The notes: generated by a model not told the origin, from the sequence alone. Positions 44,239 to 53,459 are shown, counted from the stretch's first letter. The stretch is 64,000 nucleotides of DNA from Calidihabitans tengchongensis (GCA_031459615.1 JAVKIE010000006.1:1-64000), one strand, 5' to 3'. Program-made: numbers and translations.

Positions 44239-44730
44239 GTGTACGCTTCTGACAGCCGACGGCACCGGCACCAGGACCGCCAGCGGACCGGGACGGGCGT
44301 GCGGATCGGGCTTGTGGGATGCGTCAAGTCCAAGCGGGCGCAGCCTGCACCCGCCAGGGACCTGTACACATCGCCGCTTTTCCGCGGTGCGAGGCGCTTC
44401 GTCGAGCGGACCTGCGACCGGTGGTTCGTCCTCTCCGCCGAGTACGGGCTGGTGGCACCCGAAACGCTGCTCGAGCCGTACGAGCGCACGCTCACCACGG
44501 CATCTCCCAGTGAGCGCCGGCAATGGGCTGAGCGCGTCCTCGGTCAGCTGGAGCGCGAGCTGGGGCGGGACCTCTCGCCGTACGTGTTCGAACTCCACGC
44601 GGGACGCGCCTATCTCGACCACGGCCTGGTCCGCGGAATCCTGGAGCGCGGAGGCCGGGTGGAACGCCCGCTCCACGGGCTCGGGCTCGGCGCGCGCCTG
44701 GCCTTCTACAGGGAGCGGGGGTGCCTGTGA
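44239..44730 (+). CDS. DUF6884-like protein
   Basis: A protein of about 163 residues. The core IGLVGCVKSKRAQPAPARDLYTSPLF, then WFVLSAEYGLVAPETLLEPY, matches the DUF6884 type found in bacteria, archaea and phages. The conserved CxxSK and Ser-Ala-Glu-Tyr-Gly-Leu motifs suggest a nucleotide- or base-related enzyme, but no reaction is established. GTG 44239 follows GGAGGGGGGTG; GTG 44299 is possible. It overlaps the HhH-GPD gene by 10 bp, so the two are translationally coupled. Confidence 0.7.
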   Translation: MYASDSRRHRHQDRQRTGTGVRIGLVGCVKSKRAQPAPARDLYTSPLFRGARRFVERTCDRWFVLSAEYGLVAPETLLEPYERTLTTASPSERRQWAERVLGQLERELGRDLSPYVFELHAGRAYLDHGLVRGILERGGRVERPLHGLGLGARLAFYRERGCL

Positions 44731-46055
44731 AGGTCGAGATCGTCGAGGTGCGGGACATCGGCTCCTGGTCGTACCGCTGGCCGCACATCCGGGAGCGGTT
44801 CGGCCGCTGCTGGGAGATCGTGGCCCGTGTGGACGGCGCGACCCTGCGGCTTCGCCACGCCCAGGGCAGGCGTCGGGCCTATGGCCGGATGCGGGCGCGC
44901 ACGGTGACGTTTCTGGGCGGCGAGCCGGTGGTGGAGGGCGTCGGCGCCGACGACTATCCCCGCTCGCGGGCGCTCCTCAGCCTGATCACAGGCCCTGACG
45001 GGCGCATGGTCCGCCGCCCCGCCGACCTCCCGCCCGGCTACGACGGGTTCCTCCTTGTGGACCTCGCCTCGGAGATCCGGGCGCCCTACACCCGCCACGG
45101 CCTGGCAGCGAAGGTCCGGGAAGACGACCTGCACGCGTGGGTGGCCCTCGCCATCCTGCGGGCCCGGGTGCGGTCGGAGCGTCGCTCATCCGGGCCTCCC
45201 GAAAGGCCCGCAGAAGGCCGGTCTTCCGCCGCCAGCCGCCGCCCAAAGACCAGAAGCCGGGGTCCGAGGCCGTCCTATGCCCCCGCGCCTCCGGACGTAC
45301 GGGCGCGGGTCGCGCGGGAGCTGGCCCGCTTCGAAGAGGAGCTCAACGGCCCGCGCCGGCGCGGGCACGTCTCCCTCACCGACGACCCCGCAGCCGACCG
45401 GTTCGTCCGGGAGAACCCCCTGGCCTTCCTCCTGGCGGTGATCCTGGATCAGGGCATCCCCTACGGGCGGGCGTGGAGGGCGCCCCTGGAGCTGCGCGGG
45501 CGCCTCGGCCACCTCGACCCCGTCCGGATGGCCCGGCATCCCGACGCGGTGGCGGAGGCCATCCGCCGCCGGCCGGCCCTCCACCGCTTCGTGAACACCG
45601 TCTCCCGGTGGATCGTGTCGGCCTGCCGGCGGGTGGTGGAGGACTACGGGGGCGACGCCGCGGCGATCTGGACGGGCGCGCCGCCCGCGGACGAACTCGC
45701 CCGGCGCCTGCGGACTTTTGAGGGAATCAGCCAGAAGAAGGCAGCGATGGCGGTGATGCTCCTGTGGCGCTCCCTGGGCGTGGAGGTGACCCGCATGGAG
45801 CGGTGCGACGTGGCGGTCGACGTCCACGTGCGCCGCGTGTTTCTCCGGACCGGGCTCGCCGGGCGGGACGATCCGGCCGACATCGTCCAGGCGGCGCGAG
45901 ACCTGTGGCCCGCACTGCCCGCGGCGCTTGACCTCCCGGCCTGGACAGTCGGCACGAGGTGGTGCCACCCGACCGGCCCGGAGTGCGGAGCCTGCAGGCT
46001 GGGCACGGTCTGCCCGCGGCTGATTGACCGCGCCCGCGGGGTCACCGGACCGTGA
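44721..46055 (+). CDS. HhH-GPD DNA glycosylase-like protein with N-terminal extension and 4Fe-4S cluster
   Basis: A 444-residue two-part protein. Residues 1-150 form an unrecognised beta-rich domain (VEIVEVRDIGSWSYRWPHIR). After a basic linker, residues 195-435 form an endonuclease III-like domain: LAFLLAVILDQGIPYGRAW, helix-hairpin-helix LRTFEGISQKKAAMAVML, catalytic-type Asp in RCDVAVDVHVRR, and C-x6-C-x2-C-x5-C for a [4Fe-4S] cluster near the end. It probably excises or senses altered bases. It is coupled to the DUF6884-like gene. Confidence 0.75.
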   Translation: MPVKVEIVEVRDIGSWSYRWPHIRERFGRCWEIVARVDGATLRLRHAQGRRRAYGRMRARTVTFLGGEPVVEGVGADDYPRSRALLSLITGPDGRMVRRPADLPPGYDGFLLVDLASEIRAPYTRHGLAAKVREDDLHAWVALAILRARVRSERRSSGPPERPAEGRSSAASRRPKTRSRGPRPSYAPAPPDVRARVARELARFEEELNGPRRRGHVSLTDDPAADRFVRENPLAFLLAVILDQGIPYGRAWRAPLELRGRLGHLDPVRMARHPDAVAEAIRRRPALHRFVNTVSRWIVSACRRVVEDYGGDAAAIWTGAPPADELARRLRTFEGISQKKAAMAVMLLWRSLGVEVTRMERCDVAVDVHVRRVFLRTGLAGRDDPADIVQAARDLWPALPAALDLPAWTVGTRWCHPTGPECGACRLGTVCPRLIDRARGVTGP

Positions 46056-46150
46056 GGGCCGTGCGGCGCCGCTGCACGGTCACACACGACCCGCTGCACC
46101 CGACGACGTCCAGTCTGGCTGCCTCACCCTGCCCTCGAGCGGGAAAAGGG

Positions 46151-47083
46151 TCAGGCCAGGTCCAGGCGGTAGCCGATGCCGCGCACCGCGACGATGCGCA
46201 CGCCGCCCCGGGCCTCCACCTTCTTGCGCAGCCACCCGATGTGGGTGTCCAGGGTCCGGGTGTCGCCGAAGTAGTCCTCCCCCCACACCTCCCGCAGCAG
46301 CCGTTCCCGGCGCACCACCTTGCCCTGGTGGCGGAGCAGCAGGTGCAGCAGGCCGAACTCCTTCGCCGACAGGGCCACCGGCGCCCCGGCCACAGTCACC
46401 TCGTGGCGGTCCAGGTCCATCACCAACTGCCCGACCGCCAGCCGCCCCTGGCCGCCGGCCTGGACCAGCAGGGTCTCCATCACGTTGGCGATGTCCTCGC
46501 ACCGGTCGGTGGCGGCCTCCAGGATCTCGCAGATGTCCTGCCACTTGAGGATCTCCCGGGCCGGCCGCCGGCCAGCGAACAGGGAGCCGATGGCCTGCCG
46601 CAGCACGTCGTCGCCGCGATTCTCCAGGCGGTGCAGGGTCCGGGTGTGGGGGAAGAGATCGCGCAGGCGGTCCGGGCGCAGGGCGGCCCGCAGCTCCCGC
46701 GCCGACTCCAGCACCACCTCGGCCAGCTCCCGGGCCGCGGGGAGCATCCGACGCACCCGGTGGATGGCCAGGCGGGCCGCCGCCGCCTCGATGGCGTCCA
46801 GCACGTCGTCCAGGTAGCCGGTGAGGGCCTTGAGGGCCTCCCGGTCGAGGTGGGTGGGGCGGGAGGTCTGCAGCATCTCAAAGACCTCCCGGGCCACCGC
46901 GTCGCCCTTGTGCTCCAGGTCGCGGATGATCTCCCAGGCGTGCTCGACGGGCGTGGTGCCGGACAGGGTGGCCGACAGGACTTCCGCGGCCTGCTGGATG
47001 GTGGCCGTCATCTCCTCCAGCAGGGCGAGGTCTGGAGGCGCCACCGCGGTCAGGGCCAGCGGGCGGAGACTGTCACCGTCCAT
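46151..47083 (-). CDS. DUF47/PhoU-like domain fused to OmpR/PhoB-type winged helix
   Basis: The 310-residue protein opens with a DUF47 (PhoU-like) helical bundle at about 15-205: AWEIIRDLEHKGDAVAREVFEML, LTGYLDDVLDAIEAAAARL and WQDICEILEAATDRCEDIANVME. The last 100 residues are a complete PhoB-like winged helix: LDRHEVTVAGAPVALSAKEF, RERLLREVWGEDYFGDTRTL and VRGIGYRLDLA. No receiver domain is present. It looks like a one-piece phosphate regulator in which a PhoU-like sensor drives the DNA-binding wing. TATGCT upstream may be its -10. Confidence 0.85.
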   Translation of the reverse strand: MDGDSLRPLALTAVAPPDLALLEEMTATIQQAAEVLSATLSGTTPVEHAWEIIRDLEHKGDAVAREVFEMLQTSRPTHLDREALKALTGYLDDVLDAIEAAAARLAIHRVRRMLPAARELAEVVLESARELRAALRPDRLRDLFPHTRTLHRLENRGDDVLRQAIGSLFAGRRPAREILKWQDICEILEAATDRCEDIANVMETLLVQAGGQGRLAVGQLVMDLDRHEVTVAGAPVALSAKEFGLLHLLLRHQGKVVRRERLLREVWGEDYFGDTRTLDTHIGWLRKKVEARGGVRIVAVRGIGYRLDLA

Positions 47084-47147
47084 GCAGGGTCAGGATAGCA
47101 TACGGGCGGCGGACCCGACAGGGCGCGGAGACGCGGCCGATCCCCCG

Positions 47148-47633
47148 TCATAGCGGTCCTGTCTCGTCGGCCCGCAGGTCCGCCACCACGCCGCCGGTGA
47201 CGCGCACCAGGTCGGCGGGGGAAATGGGGAAGACGGCATGGGGGGTGCCGGCGGCGGCGTACACGACGTCAAACTGCAGGAGGTCCCGGTCGATGTAGGC
47301 TGGCAGCGGCCGGGCGTGCCCCACCGGCGGCACGCCCCCGATGGCAAACCCGGTGACCTCCCGCACCAGGTCGGCTGCGGCCTTCCGCACCACCCCTGCG
47401 CCGGCCGCCCGGGCCAGCTTGCCCTCGTCCAGACGGTTGGCGCCCGAGACCAGGGCCAGCACCGGGCGGCCATCGGCCACGAAGAGCAGGGATTTGACAA
47501 TCTGGGCCACCGTGGTGCCGACGGCGGCGGCGGCCTGGGTTGCGGTGCGCGTCCCCTGGGGAAACTCCAGGATCGAGGCCCGGACTCCCATCTGCTGCAG
47601 TGCCGCGCGCACGCGGTCGGGGGCGTCGCTCAC
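47148..47633 (-). CDS. YbaK/EbsC-family aminoacyl-tRNA deacylase
   Basis: The 161-residue YbaK-type protein has the catalytic-type Lys in VAQIVKSLLFVADGRPVLAL, then GFAIGGVPPVGHARPLP and the acidic LLQFDVVYAAAGTPHAVFPI. Such enzymes clear mischarged Cys-, Ala- or Ser-tRNA. GTG 47633 lies 8 bp after the ECF S-component gene, so it probably shares the thiamine operon transcript. Confidence 0.85.
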   Translation of the reverse strand: MSDAPDRVRAALQQMGVRASILEFPQGTRTATQAAAAVGTTVAQIVKSLLFVADGRPVLALVSGANRLDEGKLARAAGAGVVRKAAADLVREVTGFAIGGVPPVGHARPLPAYIDRDLLQFDVVYAAAGTPHAVFPISPADLVRVTGGVVADLRADETGPL

Positions 47634-47641
47634 GGCGCGGG

Positions 47642-48142
47642 CTACACCTCCTGCGGCCGCCCGACCAGCACCGGCAGAAGCGGCCGGTAGACCGCCAGGC
47701 TGATGGCCGCGTCCAGGGCGTGGTGTGCCACGGTGCCCGCGGCCACGAACAGGCCGGCGGTGTAGCCCGGCCCCAGCCACCACACCACCAGGCCCTCGCC
47801 CAGCGCGTGCACCGGCAGAGCCGCCAGCAGGGCGAGCCAGAACGGCCGGCCGCGGCGGATCAGCCACGCCCCCAGCACGCCCCACACGGCGTGGGTGAAC
47901 GCCCGGGCGCCGATGACGGGATTGAGGGTGATGGTGAAACCCACCGCCGACCCCAATCCCACCATGGCCGCCACCACCGGGCTGACCAGCATGGACAGCA
48001 TCGACGGCACGTGGGAGGCGAAGGTGGCCGAGTACTGCAGGGCGGGGATGAACAGCTGCAGAGGCGTCCCGCGGAAGGCAAACGGAATCAGCAGCGCCAG
48101 GGCGGTCAGCATCCCGCCCACCGCAACGTCCCGGGTGCGCAT
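47642..48142 (-). CDS. ECF transporter S component (NiaX-like)
   Basis: A 166-residue vitamin-binding membrane protein, about six helices: TRDVAVGGMLTALALLIPF, SATFASHVPSMLSMLVSPVV, LGSAVGFTITLNPVIGARAF. The ASHVP...SP pattern resembles NiaX niacin transporters. Its place as the last uptake gene after thiD, however, allows a thiamine-related ligand. ATG 48142 follows AGGAGGGGAGGGGC. Confidence 0.65.
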   Translation of the reverse strand: MRTRDVAVGGMLTALALLIPFAFRGTPLQLFIPALQYSATFASHVPSMLSMLVSPVVAAMVGLGSAVGFTITLNPVIGARAFTHAVWGVLGAWLIRRGRPFWLALLAALPVHALGEGLVVWWLGPGYTAGLFVAAGTVAHHALDAAISLAVYRPLLPVLVGRPQEV

Positions 48143-48171
48143 GCCCCTCCCCTCCTGGGATGATCTCCCTT

Positions 48172-48993
48172 TCAGCTTACCTCCTCCGGGCGGCCCTCGT
48201 AGTCCGCCGCGGCCAGCGGATTGGCCGGGCCCCGCCCCCGCCCCAGGGGCAGGGCGCCCTGGATGGCCGCGGTGACGAACCGTTTGGCCGCGGCCACCGC
48301 GGCGGGCGGGTCGGCTCCCCGGGCCAGCCAGGCGGCGATGGCGGCCGAGAAGATGCACCCGGTGCCGTGGGTGTGCGGCGTGCGCGCGCGGGCCGCTGCC
48401 AGGCGGTGGGTGCGGAGACCGTCCCAGAGCAGGTCCACCGCCTCGTCGGACTCTTCCAGGTGCCCGCCCTTGACCACGACGTAGCGAGGGCCCAGCGCGC
48501 CGATGGCCCGGGCGGCCTCCAACATGTCCGCCTCGGTCCGGATGGGCATCCCGCCGGCCAGGGCCGAGGCCTCCGGCAGGTTGGGCGTCACCACCAGCGC
48601 CAGAGGTAACAGGCGGGTGCGCAGGGCGTCCACGGCGTCGGGCCGCAGCAGGGGCGCCCCGCTTTTGGCCACCATCACCGGATCCACCACCAGGCGCGCG
48701 ATGCCGTGCCGGCGCACCCGGTCCGCCACCGCCTCGATGATGGCGGCGTTGGCCAGCATGCCGGTCTTGGCGGCGTCGACGCCGATGTCGGTGGCGACGG
48801 CGTCGATCTGCGCCGCCACAAAGGCCGGGTCCACCTCCACCACCCCGGTGACCGCGCAGGTGTTCTGTGCGGTGAGCGCGGTGATGGCGCTGGTGCCGAA
48901 GACGCCCAGGACGGCAAAGGTCTTCAGGTCCGCCTGGATGCCGGCCCCGCCTCCGGAGTCGGATCCCGCGATGGTCAGCGCCCGGGCAATCAC
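48172..48993 (-). CDS. thiD: Hydroxymethylpyrimidine/phosphomethylpyrimidine kinase
   Basis: The 273-residue ribokinase-fold kinase phosphorylates HMP to HMP-PP. It has LTIAGSDSGGGAGIQADLKTF, AAKTGMLAN, VVDPVMVAKSG and the C-terminal HTHGTGCIFSAAIA anion hole. GTG 48993 overlaps the thiL stop by four bases. Confidence 0.95.
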   Translation of the reverse strand: MIARALTIAGSDSGGGAGIQADLKTFAVLGVFGTSAITALTAQNTCAVTGVVEVDPAFVAAQIDAVATDIGVDAAKTGMLANAAIIEAVADRVRRHGIARLVVDPVMVAKSGAPLLRPDAVDALRTRLLPLALVVTPNLPEASALAGGMPIRTEADMLEAARAIGALGPRYVVVKGGHLEESDEAVDLLWDGLRTHRLAAARARTPHTHGTGCIFSAAIAAWLARGADPPAAVAAAKRFVTAAIQGALPLGRGRGPANPLAAADYEGRPEEVS

Positions 48994-50021
48994 CGATCCC
49001 CACCTCCCCGGAAGTGATCCCACCCGCCGGCGGGCAGCGGACGCCGGACCCCCCGATGGACCACCGTCCGCCCCTCGGCGGGCGGGGTGAAGACGCCCAC
49101 CACCGCCGCCGGGGTGCCGGCCTCGGACTGCAGAATGGCCACCTGCGCCGGCGCGCGGTCAGGGGGCACAGCCACCAGGAGCTCGTAGTCTTCCCCGCCG
49201 CCGAGCGCCAGCGCCACGGCGTCCTCGTCGAGCCGCTCCGCCAGCGCCCGCAGGGCGGGATCCACCGGCAGCGCCTCCGCGTCCAGGCACACGCCCACCC
49301 CGGAGGCCGCGCACATCCGGGACAGGTCCAGCGCCAGCCCGTCGGAGATGTCCATCATCGCCGTCGCCCACCGGCAGGAGGCCACCGCGCGCGCCTCCCG
49401 CAGCCGCGGGCTTGGCCGCCGGTACGCGCGCACGAGAGGCTCCCAGGCCGGGTCCTGCATCCCCCGCTCCAGGGCTATCAGTCCGCCCCGCGCCCGTCCC
49501 AGGGTGCCGGTCACCACCACCGCATCGCCGGGGCGGGCGCCGCTGCGGCGCAGGCACAGCTCAGGCTCCACCTCTCCCAGCGCCGCCACGTCCACCACCA
49601 CCGGGCCCTCGGTGCGCGCCAAATTTCCACCCACCACGCTCACGGCGAACCGGGCGCCCGCGTCGGCCAGCCCGCGGTAGAGGCCCTCCACCCACTCCAC
49701 CGGCGTGCTGGCGGGAGCGACCACCGAAACCACCGCCTGGCGCGGCAGCCCGCCCATGGCCGCGATGTCGGAGATGCTCACGGCCAGCGCCTTGTAGCCC
49801 ACATCGGCGGCGGTCGCCCAGCCGTGGCGGAAGTGAACCCCCTCCACCAGGGTGTCCACGGTCAGCACCAGGTGCCGGCCTGAGGGACACTCCAGGATGG
49901 CCGCGTCATCGCCGATGCCGACCACCACGCCCGCTGCCGACTCGGGCAGGATCCGGCGGATCGCCTCGATGACGGCGTCCTCTCCGAGATCACGCAGCCG
50001 CGCGACCGGCTCGTCCCGCAC
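48990..50021 (-). CDS. thiL: Thiamine-monophosphate kinase
   Basis: A 343-residue kinase that makes thiamine pyrophosphate from TMP. Mg/ATP sites are in VVGIGDDAAILE, LVLTVDTLVEGVHFR, AVSISDIAAMGG, GGNLART and MMDISDGLALDLSRM, and GGGEDYELL is at the C-terminal half. It starts at GTG 50021 within the end of thiE (32-bp overlap) and ends in the thiD start. Confidence 0.94.
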   Translation of the reverse strand: MRDEPVARLRDLGEDAVIEAIRRILPESAAGVVVGIGDDAAILECPSGRHLVLTVDTLVEGVHFRHGWATAADVGYKALAVSISDIAAMGGLPRQAVVSVVAPASTPVEWVEGLYRGLADAGARFAVSVVGGNLARTEGPVVVDVAALGEVEPELCLRRSGARPGDAVVVTGTLGRARGGLIALERGMQDPAWEPLVRAYRRPSPRLREARAVASCRWATAMMDISDGLALDLSRMCAASGVGVCLDAEALPVDPALRALAERLDEDAVALALGGGEDYELLVAVPPDRAPAQVAILQSEAGTPAAVVGVFTPPAEGRTVVHRGVRRPLPAGGWDHFRGGGDR

Positions 50022-50631
50022 GCACGGCCTCCAGCAGCGCCCGCGCGGCCGCGACCGCATCCGGCGCGGCCGCCACGGCCGAGATGACTGCCACCCCCGC
50101 GGCTCCGGCCCGGATGACTTCCGCCGCATTGTGGGCAGTGATCCCTCCAATCCCCACCACCGGGATGCCCACCGCCCGCACCACGGCCGCCACCCGCTCC
50201 ACCCCCACCGGCGGACCCGCGTCGGCCTTGGTGGCGGTGGAGTAGACCGGGCCCACGCCCAGATAGTCGGCGCCCTCCCGCTCGGCGCGGATGGCCTCGG
50301 CCACCGTTCCCACCGACGCGCCGATGATCCGGCGCGGCCCCAGCACCCGGCGCGCCGCCTCCAGGGGGAGATCGTCGGGTCCCAGGTGCACGCCGTCGGC
50401 ATCGGCCGCCAGGGCCACGTCCACGCGGTCGTTGACGATCAGGGGGACGCCCGCCTGCCGGGTGAGCTCGCGCAGGCGGCATGCCACCCGGTACAGGGCG
50501 GCGGCGGACATCCGTTTGTCCCGCACCTGCAGCACGGTGGCGCCGCCGGCCAGCGCCGCGGCGGCCACCTCTTCGTGAGAACGGCCGGCGACGTCGGCTG
50601 AAGTAATGACGTACAGGCTGAAGTCCACCAT
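49990..50631 (-). CDS. thiE: Thiamine-phosphate synthase
   Basis: A 213-residue TIM barrel that joins HMP-PP and thiazole phosphate. Motifs are TVLQVRDKRMSAAALYR, LIVNDRVDVALAADADGVHLG and YLGVGPVYSTATKADAGPP, with GIGGITAHNAAEV at the phosphate site. It sits 30 bp after thiM. Confidence 0.95.
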   Translation of the reverse strand: MVDFSLYVITSADVAGRSHEEVAAAALAGGATVLQVRDKRMSAAALYRVACRLRELTRQAGVPLIVNDRVDVALAADADGVHLGPDDLPLEAARRVLGPRRIIGASVGTVAEAIRAEREGADYLGVGPVYSTATKADAGPPVGVERVAAVVRAVGIPVVGIGGITAHNAAEVIRAGAAGVAVISAVAAAPDAVAAARALLEAVRAGRAGRAAA

Positions 50632-50661
50632 GAGATCCTCCCGGTACCTCCGCCGGGGTTC

Positions 50662-51555
50662 TCACCGCCCCTTCCGTCGCCGGGGCGCCGTCCCGGCGGG
50701 AATGACCTGCACGCGCATCCGGGCGGCCAGCGCCTGCGGGGTCATGGCCGCCAGGACGTCGATCAGCAAGGGCTTCAGCGTGCCGGGGCCGCCGGCCCGA
50801 CGGGCGGCCTCCTCGGCCGCCGCTCCAAAGCAGCTCAACCCCGCCGCGGCCGCGGTGAGGAAGTCGGCCCGGTCGGCCACGGCGACGAACGCGCCCACCA
50901 CCGCCGTCGCCATGCATCCCGCGCCCGGCATGGCCGCGAGCCAGGGGTGGCCGTTGTGGACCACCAGGACCCGCCTGCCATCGGCGACCACATCTGCCGG
51001 CCCCGTCAGCGCGGCCACCCCGCCCGCGCGCACCAGCGCTGCCGCCAGCGCGCGCATCTCCCCGACGGTGTACAGCCGCGACGCCTCCACGCCCCTCAGC
51101 GCCCGGACCGGACGGCCGACCCGCCCCGGCGGTCCCACCAGCGCCTGCGCTTCGGCCGGGTTGGCCCGGATCACCGGCCACGACGCCGTGGCCACCACCC
51201 GCCGGGCGGCCGCGGTGCGCAGCCGGGACGCGCCGGCACCCACCGGGTCGATGACCGTCGGGACCCCGCGCCGCCGGGCCACCCGGACCGCCTGCTCGAT
51301 GGCCTGCAACCGCTCAGCGGTCGGCGTGCCCAGACTGACCACCAGCGCGTCGGCGGAGGCCGTCACCTCCTCCACCTCATCCGGGCTCACGGCCATGATC
51401 GGCATGGCCCCCAGCGCCCGGGCGGCCGCCGCCACGTCCGCGGCCGTGACCAGGTTGGGGAGGTGGTGCACCACCGGCCGGCGCTCCCGCAGCGCTGCCA
51501 GCAGGTCGGCGGCCTGCGCCCGCAGGCGTTCAGCGTCCCGCGTCCGCCCGGTCAC
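50662..51555 (-). CDS. thiM: Hydroxyethylthiazole kinase
   Basis: The 297-residue thiazole-salvage kinase has VVHHLPNLVTAADVAAAARA, PTVIDPVGAGASRLR and VIRANPAEAQAL, and the catalytic Cys region AAMPGAGCMATAVVGAF. GTG 51555 with GGAGATCGCC was chosen over 51600. It overlaps the end of the HMP transporter gene by 26 bp. Confidence 0.94.
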   Translation of the reverse strand: MTGRTRDAERLRAQAADLLAALRERRPVVHHLPNLVTAADVAAAARALGAMPIMAVSPDEVEEVTASADALVVSLGTPTAERLQAIEQAVRVARRRGVPTVIDPVGAGASRLRTAAARRVVATASWPVIRANPAEAQALVGPPGRVGRPVRALRGVEASRLYTVGEMRALAAALVRAGGVAALTGPADVVADGRRVLVVHNGHPWLAAMPGAGCMATAVVGAFVAVADRADFLTAAAAGLSCFGAAAEEAARRAGGPGTLKPLLIDVLAAMTPQALAARMRVQVIPAGTAPRRRKGR

Positions 51556-52954
51556 GGCGATCTCCCCGGATGCGGCCCTGCAGCCCCGCCCCCACCACAT
51601 ACAGTGCTGCCGACACCAGGACGGCGGGGACCGACGCCCCCAGCCACGGGTAGCGGGCGCTGAGGGGAAACGGCAGCCCCAAAAGGTCGGCGCCGAAGCG
51701 CAGCGCCGCGGTCCAGCCCGGGATCGCGGTGGGCACGATCCACTGGTAGACCGCGAATCCCGCCAGCCACGCCGCCACCGCCGGCCAGCGGACGCCGCCC
51801 CGATACCAGTAGGGACCGGCGGGGCGGTACAGCGCCTCCAGGTCGTACCTCCGGCGGCGGATCACAAAGTAGTCCGCCGCCAGAACGCCGAACAGGGGCA
51901 CGAAGAACGCGCCGATGAGAAACAGGAAGCTCTCGTACTGCACCACGTCGACGGTGGTGGCCACCAGCGCGCACACCGCCCCCGCCGCCACCGCCAGCCA
52001 GCGCTGGGGGGCGGCGGGAAGGATGTTCTGGATGCTGACGGCCGTGCTGTAGATGTTGGCGAAGGCGTTGTCGGTCTCGTCCACCACCAGCAGGACCAGG
52101 GCCAGCCACCCGCCGGTCAGGCTCATGATGGCCGGGATGAGGTCCGCGGTCTGCAGGGCCAGCACCGACAGCGCCCCCAGGCCGTAAAACCACACGTTGG
52201 CCACCAGGTAGCCCAGGTAGGTCCCCCAGAACGCCCGGCCCGTGTGCCGGGCGAACCGGTTGTAGTCGGCCACCAGGGGCAGCCAGGACACCGGCATCGC
52301 CAGGACCAGATCCACGGCCAGCCAGAACGAGAGGCTGCCGTCTCCCGGACGCGCCAGGAGCCCGCGCACATCATGGCGGGTGAGGAGGTACCACGTCAGG
52401 TAGACGGTGGTGCCGTAGACTCCCCAGATGGCCCACCGCTCCAGCCACCGCCGCACCACCACCAGGGGGCCGCCCACGGCCAGCAGGGTGCAGAAGCCGG
52501 CCAGGAGAACGGCCCACACCGCGAAGTTCCGGTAGCCGAACAGGGCGGCGGTGATACCGTCGGCCGCCCGGGCCATGATGAAGATCTCGAACGACCCCCA
52601 CCCCACCAGCTGCACGATGTTGAGGACCGTGGGCAGGTAGGAGCCGCGAATCCCCAGCGCGGGGCGCAGCAGGACCATGGTGGGCACGCCGGTGTCGCTA
52701 CCCACGAGCCCGGTCAGCGCCAGGAGCAGGTTGCCCACGACCGTGCCCACCACGATGGCCCCCAGGGCCGGACCCAGTCCCAGCCCGGGCACCAGCAGGG
52801 TGCCGGCCAGCAGCACCAGCAGGCCCACTCCCAGGCTCGACCACAGGGCCAGGTAGTCCACAAACCCGAGGATCCGCGCCTGCGGGGGCACCGGGGTGAT
52901 GCCCCACGCGGGAGGCGCCTGGATCCGCGGGCGGGGGAGAACCTCAACGGCCAC
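51530..52954 (-). CDS. cytX: NCS1-family hydroxymethylpyrimidine transporter (CytX-like)
   Basis: A 474-residue cytosine-permease-type transporter with about 12 helices: GFVDYLALWSSLGVGLLVLL, SDTGVPTMVLLRPALGIRGS and LPLVADYNRFARHTG. The context inside a TPP-controlled thi operon identifies HMP as the likely cargo. GTG 52954 overlaps the thiW end by 11 bp. Confidence 0.85.
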   Translation of the reverse strand: MAVEVLPRPRIQAPPAWGITPVPPQARILGFVDYLALWSSLGVGLLVLLAGTLLVPGLGLGPALGAIVVGTVVGNLLLALTGLVGSDTGVPTMVLLRPALGIRGSYLPTVLNIVQLVGWGSFEIFIMARAADGITAALFGYRNFAVWAVLLAGFCTLLAVGGPLVVVRRWLERWAIWGVYGTTVYLTWYLLTRHDVRGLLARPGDGSLSFWLAVDLVLAMPVSWLPLVADYNRFARHTGRAFWGTYLGYLVANVWFYGLGALSVLALQTADLIPAIMSLTGGWLALVLLVVDETDNAFANIYSTAVSIQNILPAAPQRWLAVAAGAVCALVATTVDVVQYESFLFLIGAFFVPLFGVLAADYFVIRRRRYDLEALYRPAGPYWYRGGVRWPAVAAWLAGFAVYQWIVPTAIPGWTAALRFGADLLGLPFPLSARYPWLGASVPAVLVSAALYVVGAGLQGRIRGDRRDRADAGR

Positions 52955-53459
52955 GGGGCGTTTCCTCCGCCAGCACCCGGCGCAGGGCTCCGCTGCGCTG
53001 GAGGGCTTTGACCAGGATCACGCCCAGGATGGCCCCGGGAATGGAACTGGCCAGGAACAGGTACTGCAGCGTGGCCAGCGGGATGGCCTGGCCCATGACC
53101 GTCGGGGCCACCAGCAGGGCTCCCAGGGTGGCACCCACAGGTCCGGTGCCCAGCGGTTCCAGCAGGCCGACCCACTCCCGCCTCCAGTACCGGTAGGCCA
53201 GGCCCACCACCACGGCGCCGGGAATGCCGCCGGGGAACGCCAGCGGGGTCCCCACCCCCAGCAGGTTGCGCAGGGTGGCGGCCACGGTGGCCGCCAGGGC
53301 CGCGTACCACGGGCCGAGCAGGATGCCGGCCAGCACGTTGGTCATGTGCTGCCAGGGCAGGAGTTTCGCGCCGGCGGCGGGGATGGCGCCGGGAACGTAG
53401 GAGAGCACCACCGGCAGGGCGGCGCAGAGGGCTGCCAGGGCCAGCGCGCGCGTGCGCAT
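52944..53459 (-). CDS. thiW: ECF transporter S component ThiW (thiazole precursor)
   Basis: The 171-residue ThiW shows AAGAKLLPWQHMTNVLAGILLG, GPWYAALAATVAATLRNLLG and GTPLAFPGGIPGAVVVGLAY, the family signature. It is taken to bring in hydroxyethylthiazole for ThiM. ATG 53459 follows GGAGGCGACG, so the frame to 53546 is shortened. It is the first gene after the TPP riboswitch. Confidence 0.9.
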   Translation of the reverse strand: MRTRALALAALCAALPVVLSYVPGAIPAAGAKLLPWQHMTNVLAGILLGPWYAALAATVAATLRNLLGVGTPLAFPGGIPGAVVVGLAYRYWRREWVGLLEPLGTGPVGATLGALLVAPTVMGQAIPLATLQYLFLASSIPGAILGVILVKALQRSGALRRVLAEETPRGR

